Source of the DNA: a virus | Virus record (IMG/VR): IMGVR_UViG_3300034683_000348 | Location: 1-36,729 of that record | Reading direction: 5' to 3' (one strand) | Length of the DNA stretch: 36,729 nt | In this document: positions 21,085 through 30,606 of the stretch, one piece after another | Position numbering within the stretch: the first letter of the stretch is position 1 | Layout of the letters: the number at the start of each line of letters is the position of its first letter | The notes under the pieces: generated by a model | What the model saw: only the letters and a program-made list of their open reading frames with translations | The model's database searches: none | Told to the model about the DNA's origin: nothing | Position numbers and translations under genes: made by a program

Positions 21085-21816
21085 ATGGCAGATTATTCCT
21101 ACATCGGAAGCGGCAAGATCTACATGAGGGACCTTTCCGGATCCGGCGGGCTCATCGAGGTGGGAAACGTCTCGAAGCTCGACATAGGAACCGAGGAGGA
21201 AACCAAGGAACTCCGGGACTACCGGAGCCCGGGAGGCGGGGTCATCAACGAGGTGCGTCGCATCACCGGCGTGACCTTGGCCATGACCTTGCACGATTTG
21301 TCCCCCGAAAATCTCGCGATGGCCCTCTACGGCACCACCGAGGCCGTGGCGGCCGGATCCGTAACGGACGAGACGGTGACTGCGCAGGTTGGGGCCCTCG
21401 TGCGGTTGGCACACACAGGGATCAGCAACGTGGTGGTCCAGGACGAGACGGACACCACCACCTACACGGCCGGGACGGACTACGAGGTGCGACCGGGCGG
21501 AATCTTCATTCTCAGCACCGGCGCCATCACGGATGGCGAAACCCTGCATGTGGCCTACGACTACGGGGCCCAGGACGTGGTGCAGGCCCTGGACGGAGCC
21601 CAGGGCACCTATGAGCTGGTCTTCGAGGGGCTCAACGAGGCGCGGAGCGGAAAGCCGGTGATCGTGGATGTGTGGCGGGCTCGATTCGGGGCGGCCGGCA
21701 CCATCAGCTTCATCGGAGACGACTACGCCGGGCTGGAGATCAGCGGGAAGGCGCTCAAAGACACCAGCAAGCCGTCCGGAACGAGCCAATACTTCCGTGT
21801 GACGCTGGTTGAGTAA
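21085..21816 (+). CDS. Major tail tube protein
   Basis: A 243-residue beta-rich protein starting MADYSYIGSGKIYMRDLSGS, with GNVSKLDIGTEEETKELRDY and a long loop, and ending GTSQYFRVTLVE. Tube subunits of siphophages form stacked hexamers around the tape measure. The middle, TTYTAGTDYEVRPGGIFILS, has the TTYxxGTDYEV pattern found in Mu-like siphophage tube proteins. AGGAGGTGAGGGAA gives ideal spacing to ATG 21085; a GTG at 21076 lies within that site and is unlikely. It precedes the tape measure directly, and no tail assembly chaperone gene separates them. Confidence 0.82.
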   Translation: MADYSYIGSGKIYMRDLSGSGGLIEVGNVSKLDIGTEEETKELRDYRSPGGGVINEVRRITGVTLAMTLHDLSPENLAMALYGTTEAVAAGSVTDETVTAQVGALVRLAHTGISNVVVQDETDTTTYTAGTDYEVRPGGIFILSTGAITDGETLHVAYDYGAQDVVQALDGAQGTYELVFEGLNEARSGKPVIVDVWRARFGAAGTISFIGDDYAGLEISGKALKDTSKPSGTSQYFRVTLVE

Positions 21817-21919
21817 TTTGGGCCTCCGTCCGACTCCGGGGTGCCGCCGGGATTCGAGAGGGCCGCGAGTCCTGTGGTCACCCGGTTGCACCCCCTTTCT
21901 TTTTATATAGGATCAGGCG

Positions 21920-24900
21920 ATGGCGAATCCTTACAAGCTGCAGATCACTATCTCCGCCGATACCCGAGAGGCAACCAGCAACGTTGACCGGCTCAACGAG
22001 GAATTCGGTGAGTTGCTGAAATCTCTCGGAAAAACGCCCGAAGATATAAGGACGTTTTCCAAGCTCGCCCAGGATTTCATCGCCACGGGGCAGGCGGCGG
22101 ACTATGTCGACAAAGAAACCCACGAATTGCTGGTCTCCTACCGGGATCTGGTCAATGTCGCCAAGAGCCGGGACATCCTGGGCCTGGTACCGCACCAGGA
22201 AATCGCCCGCCAGATCGGGGAGGTGGAGCAGGCCTTCGAGACGCTGAAGCGGTCCGGGGTGCTCAGCCAGCAGGAAATCGCCCAGGCCGCCGTCGCCACC
22301 CAACGCCGCATCGCCGATCTCAAGCGCCAGACCAACGATTTTGCCGGAGCTCTCCAGGCGGCCAAGGCGGAATTGGCCGGCCTGGCCGCCGCCGGAGGTG
22401 GGCTCACCTTGGCCATCCGGCAGGCGATGGATTTCGAATCCGCGATGGCCGAAGTGGCCAAGGTCACCGGCGCAACGGACCAGCAGATCCAGCGGCTCGG
22501 GGACGAAATCAAGGATCTCACGCGCACCATCCCCATGTCCGCCGACGAGCTGGCACGGCTGGCCGCGGCCGGGGGGCAGCTCGGCATCCCCATCCAACAC
22601 CTCCGTGAATTCACCGAGCTGGCTGCCCAGATGGCCACGGCGTTCAACATGGGCGCCGACGAGGCCGGCCAGGCCATCGCCAGGCTCATGAACGTCTTCA
22701 ACCTCACTCTGGAGCAGGTGCAGTCCGTCGGGGACGCGGTGAACACCCTCGGAAACAACATGGCCACCACCGAGCGGGACATCGTGGAGGTCATGTCCCG
22801 CATCGGAGGACAGAGCCGGCAGTTCGGGCTTGCGGCGGACCAGGCGGCGGCTCTCGGCGCCGCCATACTGAGCCTGGGCAAGACCCCGGAGGTGGCCGCC
22901 ACCGGCATCAACGCCCTGCTTGCCAAGCTCCAGACGGCCAAGGTCGCCGGCAAGGACTTCCAGGAGGCGCTGCAGCGGATCGGCATCGACGCCGAACAAC
23001 TCGCTGCGTCCATCCGCGAGAACCCCCAACAGGCCCTGGTGGAATTCCTCCGCACGCTGCAGCGGATCGAGCCGATGGCACGGTCCGAGGTCCTGGTGAA
23101 GCTCTTCGGGCTGGAATACCAGGACGACATCAGCGCTCTCATCGCGAGCCTGGGCCAGTACGAACGGGCCCTGGGGCTCGTCTCCGACCGGCAGCGCACC
23201 GCCGGCGCCATGCAGGATGAATTCAAGCGGCGTCTGCAGACCACAGAGGCACAAATCCAGCTGCTCGCGAATTCCGTTGAGGCCATCGCCATCAACATCG
23301 GGTCCACTTTTCTCCCGGCGGTGAACAAGATCGCCGGAGGGCTGTCGGACGCCTCCCGGGCCATAGCGGATTTCGCCGAGCGGTTTCCCTTGATCACCCA
23401 GCTGGCCACCACGTTGGCCACCGTGGCGGCTGCCGCAGGAGCCCTGAAGGCCGCTTTATTGGCAGCCAGGCTGGCGGGGATCTCCCTGGGCATGGATGCC
23501 GGAAAGGCCATCGCCTCCATGAATCTCCCCATCGGGCAAGCCATCGGGGCCCTGGGTCGTCTGAATTCCGCTTTCGCCGTCATCAGCGCCTTCCTGGTGG
23601 GTTGGGACATCGGGAAGTGGCTGTCCGATGAGTTCGAGATCGCGCGAAAAGCCGGCGTCTTCTTGGTTGAGTCGCTGGTGAAGGGCTTTGAGTATCTTCG
23701 CTATGCATGGGAGGTGACCAAGGCCGCCTTCACCGACGACACCATCGACGAAGCCACGCGGCGCCACGAGGAGCGCCTGCGGCAGATGTCCACCATCTTC
23801 GATGAGATGTACCGGGAGGTGGAAGACGGAAGCTGGAAGGCGTCTCAGAGTGCCGCGCAGGCGGCCCAGGCCTCGGCCGATTCGGCTAAGCAGACCGTCC
23901 AAGAGACGGCCCGGGCCATGCAAGAGATCATGGCCCAGGCCGGCGGCGCGGTGCAGTCCCAAGCCGCGGACGTCAAGGCCCAGTTGGAATCCGTCGTAGC
24001 GAGCGGTAAGGCGGCGGCGGAAGAGATCGACAAGGCCCTGCAGGCCGCCCTGGCCGAACGGGACTACACCCAGATCGAGGCCCTGGTGCTCGGGCTCGAC
24101 AAGGTGCGGATGCTCGGCGAAGAGGCCGCAGCCACCGTGGACCAGCGGCTGGCCGCAGCCCTGCAGAAGCTGTCGGCACAAGACCTGGCCGACTTCCAGA
24201 CGAAGGCCGAGATCGCCTTCCAGTCGGCCGGCAGAGATGCGGCGGATTTCGCCTGGGTCCTGGAGGCCGGGGTATCCGCATCGCTTGCGAAACTCGGCGT
24301 GGACGTGGAACGGTTCCGGTCCGGCATGACCGGCGCCGAAAAGGATGCCGTGACCCTCTTCGATTCCGTGGCGTCGAGCGCCACGGCGTCATCCGACATG
24401 ATCCTGGCCGCCTTCGAGGCGATCATAGGCAAGGTGCAGAGCATGGCGGCCATCGACGCCCTGAGGGCGCAGCTCCAGGACCTCGGGGCCTCGGGGGCCC
24501 TGTCCGTCGATCAGGTGGCCCAGGCCATGAGGCGATTGGACCAGGCGGCAGGCGATGCGGCCCGTGCCCTGGATCCCGTATCCCAGGCAATGGAACGCCT
24601 GGGGGTGGAAAGCGCTGCGGAGCTGGATCGTCTGGCGGAGCAGGCCCGCCGTGATTTCGAGACCATTCGCGATTCCGGGAAAGCCACGGCCGGCGAGATC
24701 GCCCAGGCCTTCGAGGCCTATGCCCGCGCCGCCATGAAGGCGGCTCAGGCCCACGGACAGGCCCAGGCCGTGGCCACCGCCGAGACCTTGGAATCCCAGC
24801 GGGCCGTGTATGGGCTCCGCGAAGAGCTGGAAAAGACGGGCCGGGTGGGAGAGGAGGCCACGCAAAAAATTGCGGACGGCATGAAGGACGTCTCCGCATC

Positions 24901-25555
24901 GGCCAAGCAGGCGGCGGAGGCCGTGAAGGATGCCGGCAAGGCCACCCGGGAAGAAGCTGAAAAGTCCAAGGAGGTCACCCATGTCACCCGCATGGCCGAC
25001 GTGGTGAGGGGGTGGGAGGCTCTATCGGACGTCGGAAAGCGGGAGATGGAACGCCTTTCCGACGCCGTGATCCAGGAAAGCTACAAGATTCTTGCCAGCG
25101 GAGGTTGGGCGTTCAAGAACTACTCCCTGGAGCGGTTCCGACAGACGGCCAAGGAAGTCTCCGATGCCGTGGCCGAGTTGGACCGGCTGCAAATGCAATT
25201 CGACGCCACGGGGATCAACGAGCTCATCTCCAAACAGGTTCAGCAGATCGTTTCGGAATTCGGCGGATTCATCGATCTTTCCAAGTATTCCGTGGTGGAC
25301 GCCGTCAAGAAGGCCCGTGCCCCTCAAACCGGCGCTCAGACGGCGGCCGTGCCTACAGCCGCAGGCGCACCTGTTCCTTCCGCACCGGCGCCATCACAAG
25401 CCTTTGCGGACACTCGGAACATGGAGCGTCTGCTTGCGGAGATCGCTGGATACGTGGAGGCCATCGCCCGGCGCGTCTCCGGCGCCTCGCTATCGCCGGA
25501 ACAGCTGGCGGCCGCCGTTGTGAGCGGCCTGAGCACGGCCGGGGCGGCGTCCTAA
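21920..25555 (+). CDS. Tail tape measure protein
   Basis: A 1211-residue protein, the longest here. The N-terminal third contains the conserved phage_tail_TP901 core: MDFESAMAEVAKVTGATDQQ near 170-190, LTRTIPMSADELARLAAAGG, AFNMGADEAGQAIARLMNVF and RIGGQSRQFGLAADQAAALG. A hydrophobic segment near 491-520 (LITQLATTLATVAAAAGALK) may insert into the host membrane during ejection. The rest is Ala/Gln-rich coiled coil (SAAQAAQASADSAKQTVQET). Tape length usually sets tail length, and 1211 residues imply a tail of about 180 nm under the usual rule of roughly 0.15 nm per residue. AGGA lies upstream. No lysozyme or peptidase domain is apparent. Confidence 0.95.
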   Translation: MANPYKLQITISADTREATSNVDRLNEEFGELLKSLGKTPEDIRTFSKLAQDFIATGQAADYVDKETHELLVSYRDLVNVAKSRDILGLVPHQEIARQIGEVEQAFETLKRSGVLSQQEIAQAAVATQRRIADLKRQTNDFAGALQAAKAELAGLAAAGGGLTLAIRQAMDFESAMAEVAKVTGATDQQIQRLGDEIKDLTRTIPMSADELARLAAAGGQLGIPIQHLREFTELAAQMATAFNMGADEAGQAIARLMNVFNLTLEQVQSVGDAVNTLGNNMATTERDIVEVMSRIGGQSRQFGLAADQAAALGAAILSLGKTPEVAATGINALLAKLQTAKVAGKDFQEALQRIGIDAEQLAASIRENPQQALVEFLRTLQRIEPMARSEVLVKLFGLEYQDDISALIASLGQYERALGLVSDRQRTAGAMQDEFKRRLQTTEAQIQLLANSVEAIAINIGSTFLPAVNKIAGGLSDASRAIADFAERFPLITQLATTLATVAAAAGALKAALLAARLAGISLGMDAGKAIASMNLPIGQAIGALGRLNSAFAVISAFLVGWDIGKWLSDEFEIARKAGVFLVESLVKGFEYLRYAWEVTKAAFTDDTIDEATRRHEERLRQMSTIFDEMYREVEDGSWKASQSAAQAAQASADSAKQTVQETARAMQEIMAQAGGAVQSQAADVKAQLESVVASGKAAAEEIDKALQAALAERDYTQIEALVLGLDKVRMLGEEAAATVDQRLAAALQKLSAQDLADFQTKAEIAFQSAGRDAADFAWVLEAGVSASLAKLGVDVERFRSGMTGAEKDAVTLFDSVASSATASSDMILAAFEAIIGKVQSMAAIDALRAQLQDLGASGALSVDQVAQAMRRLDQAAGDAARALDPVSQAMERLGVESAAELDRLAEQARRDFETIRDSGKATAGEIAQAFEAYARAAMKAAQAHGQAQAVATAETLESQRAVYGLREELEKTGRVGEEATQKIADGMKDVSASAKQAAEAVKDAGKATREEAEKSKEVTHVTRMADVVRGWEALSDVGKREMERLSDAVIQESYKILASGGWAFKNYSLERFRQTAKEVSDAVAELDRLQMQFDATGINELISKQVQQIVSEFGGFIDLSKYSVVDAVKKARAPQTGAQTAAVPTAAGAPVPSAPAPSQAFADTRNMERLLAEIAGYVEAIARRVSGASLSPEQLAAAVVSGLSTAGAAS

Positions 25556-25571
25556 CCTGAAAGGTGTCGCA

Positions 25572-25955
25572 ATGACATTGGACGGCATCACTCTTCCAGA
25601 AGGACTCACCTGGTCGGACCGCTACGACTGGACGCCCGTGGTGCAGACCGTCTCCGTGAGCGTCACCGGGACGGTCATCGTCCAGGAGGGGGCCCAAACG
25701 GCCGGCCGGCCCATCACGCTCACGGCGGCGGGCGGCGAACACTGCTGGATTTCCAAAGCCGACCTGGATCAGCTCTACGGGCTCACGTCCGATGCCGGAC
25801 GCACCATGACCCTGGAGCTGGCTCCAGGGGACGTGCGGCAGGTGATCTGGCGCCGAGATAAGCAACCCATCGAGGCCAGGCCGGTCCTGGAAGTGACGGA
25901 CCCGGCGGACGATACCTGGTATGTGCTCGCAGCGCTCAGGATGTTGGAGGTGTAG
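25572..25955 (+). CDS. Minor tail protein downstream of the tape measure
   Basis: A 127-residue beta-rich protein: MTLDGITLPEGLTWSDRYDW, VQTVSVSVTGTVIVQEGAQT, PITLTAAGGEHCWISKADLD, and TWYVLAALRMLEV at the end. The pattern, in which a WISKADLDQLY helix sits between two sheets, is seen in small tail-tip proteins located directly after tape measures in Mu-like and lambda-like siphophages. It probably belongs to the tail tip complex. GAAAGGTGTCGCA lies upstream of the ATG. Confidence 0.7.
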   Translation: MTLDGITLPEGLTWSDRYDWTPVVQTVSVSVTGTVIVQEGAQTAGRPITLTAAGGEHCWISKADLDQLYGLTSDAGRTMTLELAPGDVRQVIWRRDKQPIEARPVLEVTDPADDTWYVLAALRMLEV

Positions 25956-25957
25956 GA

Positions 25958-28900
25958 ATGGCGATCACCGAAGCCGATATCAAGCTCCTCAAGTCGGAAC
26001 GGATGCAGGACACGGACGACGGCGGCGGGCGCATGACCGGCCAGGAGGTAGTGGACGGCGAGTCCAACAACATCTTTCCGGACATTTCCGAGCTGGACCG
26101 GACCTATGGGCGCGTGAGCCTGAGGAAGCTGTTCCCTGCCGTGCTTACGTCGGACACGTCCGTCTATTACGGGGCCAACGTGATCGTGGCCGAACCTCCC
26201 GAAGACGAGTTCGTCCACGCGTCCATCTTCCGCATCGCAACGGACGACATGTTTTTCAATGAGCGTGAAGAGGCCAGGAACAAGCTGGAAAGCTACCTGG
26301 CCATAGGGCCGGTGGCCCCGATGCGCCTGGTGGGCAATCACTACGAGGGCCAGCGGTCCATCCTGTGCTACCAGCTGCAGTCGGATCCATTGCCGGGTGC
26401 CGGGGAAGTGTACGTCCTCAAGGACGACACCCACGAGCAGTACGTGCGGGTGTTGTCCGTGGAGAGCCGGGTCGCCACCTACTATGACGACAAGGGGGCG
26501 TTCGAACGCCTGGAACTCACGCTGGAGATCAGCGATCCGCTACGCTACGATTTCGAGGCCGGCTCTGTGTCCCGCTACACCTACTATGACCCTCCCACCA
26601 AGATCCACCGCACCAACGTGGTGGAAGCCGTGAGCTATTACGGGGTATCGCCGTTGGCCCAGGCTACGGACCTGGGCGCGATGACCATCCGGGTGGACCG
26701 CTACAAGACGCCCCTGGTGCCGAGCACGCAGGCGGAATCAGCCATGTTGGACATTCCGGCCGGGTCCGTGCGGACCGTAGATGTGTCCGGTGGCACCCGG
26801 TCGGACACCGTGAACCAGGTGAGCTACACTTACAGCTACGCCATCGAAGATGCCAACCGCCAGTACAACTACGTCTTTCAGCTCACACCCAAACCGGCTC
26901 CAGGCACCCTGGAAGTCAGCTACCGATCCCGGGACAAGTGGTACGTGATCTTCGATGAAGCCAGCGATGGAAGCCTCACGGGCGAGGGATCCGGAACGGT
27001 CAACTACGCGACCGGGTCCGTTTCCGTCACCCTCCGGGATCTCCCAGACACGGGCACGGCCATCATGCTGGGCTGGGGTACGGGGGACAAGTACATCCAG
27101 GGTTCCTCCATCGACGTGGATCTGCCTCAGTATCGGCACACCGTGGCGCATCCGCCCATCGCGCCGAGTTCCGTTTCCATCACCTGGGATGCCGGCGGAT
27201 CGCCGAAGACCATTACGGACGACGGGGCCGGGAACCTGACCGGGGACGGCACGGGGTACGTGCTGTACGGCGACGGCCTGGTGGTCTTCAGGCCCACGGA
27301 ACTTCCCGATCCCGACACGTCTCCTCTCTTGTCGTACCAGGGCTATTTCGAGCCGGTGCAAGAGGATTTTCAGGACGTGCCAGTCGTTAACGACGAAGCC
27401 ACGGTGACCTTGCAGGCACAGCCGGACGCCGGGTCCGTGCGGGTGAAATACACGGTCCGCGCCTTTACGGCCAATGTGGACACCCCGGGATTCAAGGTGA
27501 TCTGCCAGGGCGTGACGGTGGCCACGGGGCAAGGTCCGGTACAGATGCCCAACGGGTCCACGCTGGAAGTGGTGGCGGAAAGCAATACGCGGCTCCGGAT
27601 CGGCATGACGGCGAGCGCATCAGGCGACCTGCCGTTCGGGAGCTTGGACCTGGTGAATAAGACAGTGACCGTGCCCACTGAAATCCAGTACTACGCCCAG
27701 CATGCGGTCTACGACACGGTCTGCCGGGCAAATCCCTGCGGCAATGATCCCCAGACTGGCCTTCAGATGTACTGCACTTCGTGCGGCCCCGAATTTCAGG
27801 GCTACGATTGGAACACCACCACCTCGGCCACCACATCCATCGACGGAACGGTGGACATCAATGTGGACTACATCGCCCAGGGGACACAGCTGGAGTCGTA
27901 CGATGAGAATGTGCCAGGCCAGTCCATGTTGGTGCGACTCCAGCCCGCGAGCAACGCGGCCGTGGTGCCCGGCACGGTCCAATTCCGCCTATCCGGACAT
28001 ACATTCATCGACATCGAGGGCGAAATTCACATGGATCCGGACCCCGGCACGGGCGTCGGAACTCCGGCCGGCACCATCGACTATCAGACCGGGGACGTCA
28101 CACTGACCTACTGGGCTACCGGGACGTTTTCCTTTGCCTTGGACTCCCTGCTCCTGGAAGTGTCGCCCAGGCTGACCACCGAGCTCACCTGGCGCACGGC
28201 ATCCGCTCCGTGCCGGCCTGCGAGCCTGACGCTTGCGGTGATGGCCGAGGACGGGGAACTGCTCACGGCATCGGCGGATCTGGACGGAAATGTGACCGGG
28301 GATTGGGTGGACGGCGGGATCGACGTGCAGACCGGCGTCGTGGGCGTGCGGTTCGGCCAATATCGGCAGGCATCCACTCTGACCGAGGAAGAGAAGGCCG
28401 GGTGGTACCGAGAGGAGGACGTTTTGCCGGACGGGACCATCTGGATGCCCCGGAAGGTCATCCCCAACACGGCCCGGTATAACGTCGTGGTGTACGTCTA
28501 CATGCCCCTATCCGCGGATATCCTGGGCCTGGACCCGGTTCGCCTCCCGATGGACGGCCAGGTGCCCATCTTCCGGGTGGGGGACGTCATCGTCGTCCAC
28601 CACACGCAGACCACCACCATCGCCAGCCCCAGTAACGGGCAAGTGATCGACACCGGACGGGTCCGTCTCTCCTATGCCAAGCTGTTCGACGGGAACGGGG
28701 ATCCGGTGCCTACCGATCGCTACACGGTGGACCTGGACGCCGGCACGGTGACCCTGATGGACGTGAGCGGCCTGGTAACGCCCCTGTCCCTGGAAGACCG
28801 CATCGAGGACATGGCTCTGGTGAGCGACCTGGAGATCAACGGCACGCTCCAGCTCACACGAGCTCTCTCCCATGCGTATCCTGCAGGGAGCTATGTTTCC

Positions 28901-29368
28901 AGCGCTCTTGTCATCGGAGACATGTGGGCCCGGGTGGGGGGGTTCTTCAGTCAGGCGACATGGACCGGCGAGTGGAGCGACGAGCGGATAGGCAGCGACA
29001 CCACCGGAAAATACAACAGAACGGCCTACCCCATCGAGGTCACCAACGAGGGTACCATCACCGAGCGGTGGGCCATCATCTTTACGTCGTCCACGACATT
29101 CAAGCTTGTGGGCGAGTACGTGGGGCAGATCGCCCTGGGAGACATCACGAGCGATTTCGCCCCCCTGAATCCAGAGACCGGGGAGCCGTATTTCGTGGTC
29201 CGCGCCGGCGGCTGGGGGTCCGGTTGGGCCACGGGAAACGTGCTCCGCATGAACACGATCGGAGCGAACTATCCGATCTGGGTGGCCCGCACGGTGCTGC
29301 AGAGCGAGGCGGCATCGGGATCGGACCGTTTCAGGATCTGCATCCGTGGCGATGTGGATACGCCCTAG
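25958..29368 (+). CDS. Large repeat-containing tail protein (1136 residues)
   Basis: The protein has an N-terminal 230-residue domain (MAITEADIKLLKSERMQDTD; VSLRKLFPAVLTSDTSVYYG) followed by a chain of beta-sandwich-like repeats of about 45 residues. Copies at about 317-375, 404-460, 668-735 and 753-800 share the pattern DGxLTGDGxGxVxYxTGxVxV; a diverged fifth lies near 896-945. A Cys-rich patch near 589-612 (CRANPC and YCTSCGP) may bind metal or form disulfides. The final third has WATGNVLRMNTIGANYP. The size and position suit a tail-tip or tail-fibre shaft protein. GGAGGTGTAGGA precedes the ATG. I do not recognise a named family. Confidence 0.75.
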   Translation: MAITEADIKLLKSERMQDTDDGGGRMTGQEVVDGESNNIFPDISELDRTYGRVSLRKLFPAVLTSDTSVYYGANVIVAEPPEDEFVHASIFRIATDDMFFNEREEARNKLESYLAIGPVAPMRLVGNHYEGQRSILCYQLQSDPLPGAGEVYVLKDDTHEQYVRVLSVESRVATYYDDKGAFERLELTLEISDPLRYDFEAGSVSRYTYYDPPTKIHRTNVVEAVSYYGVSPLAQATDLGAMTIRVDRYKTPLVPSTQAESAMLDIPAGSVRTVDVSGGTRSDTVNQVSYTYSYAIEDANRQYNYVFQLTPKPAPGTLEVSYRSRDKWYVIFDEASDGSLTGEGSGTVNYATGSVSVTLRDLPDTGTAIMLGWGTGDKYIQGSSIDVDLPQYRHTVAHPPIAPSSVSITWDAGGSPKTITDDGAGNLTGDGTGYVLYGDGLVVFRPTELPDPDTSPLLSYQGYFEPVQEDFQDVPVVNDEATVTLQAQPDAGSVRVKYTVRAFTANVDTPGFKVICQGVTVATGQGPVQMPNGSTLEVVAESNTRLRIGMTASASGDLPFGSLDLVNKTVTVPTEIQYYAQHAVYDTVCRANPCGNDPQTGLQMYCTSCGPEFQGYDWNTTTSATTSIDGTVDINVDYIAQGTQLESYDENVPGQSMLVRLQPASNAAVVPGTVQFRLSGHTFIDIEGEIHMDPDPGTGVGTPAGTIDYQTGDVTLTYWATGTFSFALDSLLLEVSPRLTTELTWRTASAPCRPASLTLAVMAEDGELLTASADLDGNVTGDWVDGGIDVQTGVVGVRFGQYRQASTLTEEEKAGWYREEDVLPDGTIWMPRKVIPNTARYNVVVYVYMPLSADILGLDPVRLPMDGQVPIFRVGDVIVVHHTQTTTIASPSNGQVIDTGRVRLSYAKLFDGNGDPVPTDRYTVDLDAGTVTLMDVSGLVTPLSLEDRIEDMALVSDLEINGTLQLTRALSHAYPAGSYVSSALVIGDMWARVGGFFSQATWTGEWSDERIGSDTTGKYNRTAYPIEVTNEGTITERWAIIFTSSTTFKLVGEYVGQIALGDITSDFAPLNPETGEPYFVVRAGGWGSGWATGNVLRMNTIGANYPIWVARTVLQSEAASGSDRFRICIRGDVDTP

Positions 29369-29381
29369 CAAGGAGTGATGG

Positions 29382-30605
29382 ATGGCCAGATTTCCGACTG
29401 ATGTAAAGGTCTACCGCTATACAGACCAGGGCGCACCGCAGCTTACCGGGGCCGCCGGGTCCCTGGTGGCTCTCCTGAAAGCAACCCTCGTGGACGGTTA
29501 CGGGTCCGAGGTGGTTACGACGATGGAACGCTCCGGCCAGGAAGTGACCGTGACCATCCAGGGCGGGCATGCGTTCCCTAAGTATGCCGTCGTGGAAATC
29601 AGCGGCGCCAACGAAACGGATTACAACGGCCAGCACCGGATCGAATCCGTGACGTCCACCACGTTCACCTTCACGCTTCCGGACGGCGTCACGCCCGCGA
29701 GCCCGGCCACGGGAACCATCTCCGTCAAGATGGCCCCTGCCGGCTGGGCGAGGCCTTTCGCCTCCGGCGATAACCTCCGTGCAGCCTTCAGGCCGACGCC
29801 ACCGGAAGCCACGGGCTTTTATCTCTACGTGGACGACACCAACGCCTGGACGCGACGCGCGGGAGCCAAGGGCTACGAACTGATGACGGACATCGACACG
29901 CGCTCCGTCCCATTTCCTTACTCTGAAGCCGACGACCAATGGGTGTGGTGGTACAAGTCAGACGACGACGCGAAAGCGCGTCCGTGGGCGTTGGTGGCGG
30001 ATGCTCGGATGTTTTATCTGTGGGTAAATTTCAATTCAAATAACGGCCAACGTATCTATGCGTTTGGAGATATCGTCCCGCTCTTTTCTGCTGACCAGTG
30101 GTGTTGTGTTGTCCAAGGTCATTCCAGTTCTTCGGATAACAATTACTGCGGCGGCATGTTTACACTGACGCACGCCGAAACAACAGGCGTAGGTGGGTGC
30201 GTGATTCATAGGAATCACATTGGAACAGTCGTGGGGAGGCAACTTCTACCTTTGTGGCCCTTTGCTCCGCAAAGAGTTGTTTACAACACTCACGACCTCT
30301 TCCCTGCCGCCATTGGCGGAGTGCAGAATATCCCATTCCCTCATCCAACCAACATGGGGACCCTGACTGCGCCAGTCTATATGTTTGAGAGCGCTTTGGG
30401 TGATCAGGTCGTGCGCGGCCGTCTGCCAGGCGTCGTTGGACCGACACACGTCATCCCCTATAATGATCTCGAAGTCATTGGGACGGGAGGGAATCAATAC
30501 ATCGCCTTCAAGGTGTGGGCGAGCAGGGGTGCATACAGCTCCACTACCAGTGGTCCGCGTCAGGGCCAGGTTTTGATCGACATCATCGGACCCTGGAGGG
30601 AGTGA
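29382..30605 (+). CDS. Tail-tip or adhesin-like structural protein with mosaic composition
   Basis: A 407-residue protein. The first half, beginning MARFPTDVKVYRYTDQGAPQ and with FYLYVDDTNAWTRRAGAKGY, matches a common phage tail-adjacent pattern. The second half, from about residue 210 (MFYLWVNFNSNNGQRIYAFG onward), is visibly less GC-rich than the first and than the genes upstream, while the reading frame continues. The C-terminus ends GPRQGQVLIDIIGPWRE. I read this as a conserved attachment domain joined to a variable, exchanged distal domain. AAGGAGTGATGG is a strong ribosome site. Likely part of host recognition, by position and mosaicism. Confidence 0.7.
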   Translation: MARFPTDVKVYRYTDQGAPQLTGAAGSLVALLKATLVDGYGSEVVTTMERSGQEVTVTIQGGHAFPKYAVVEISGANETDYNGQHRIESVTSTTFTFTLPDGVTPASPATGTISVKMAPAGWARPFASGDNLRAAFRPTPPEATGFYLYVDDTNAWTRRAGAKGYELMTDIDTRSVPFPYSEADDQWVWWYKSDDDAKARPWALVADARMFYLWVNFNSNNGQRIYAFGDIVPLFSADQWCCVVQGHSSSSDNNYCGGMFTLTHAETTGVGGCVIHRNHIGTVVGRQLLPLWPFAPQRVVYNTHDLFPAAIGGVQNIPFPHPTNMGTLTAPVYMFESALGDQVVRGRLPGVVGPTHVIPYNDLEVIGTGGNQYIAFKVWASRGAYSSTTSGPRQGQVLIDIIGPWRE

Positions 30606-30606
30606 T

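Noticed and set aside
21800-21919. Programmed frameshift producing a G/GT-type chaperone
   Set aside because: No X-XXY-YYZ slippery heptamer and no extended frame after the tube stop. The gap is too short.
22138-23610. 490-codon minus-strand open frame opposite the tape measure (and another at 21878-23254)
   Set aside because: Ser/Ala/Arg-rich translations caused by the Ala/Gln-rich tape measure codons; no initiation signals.
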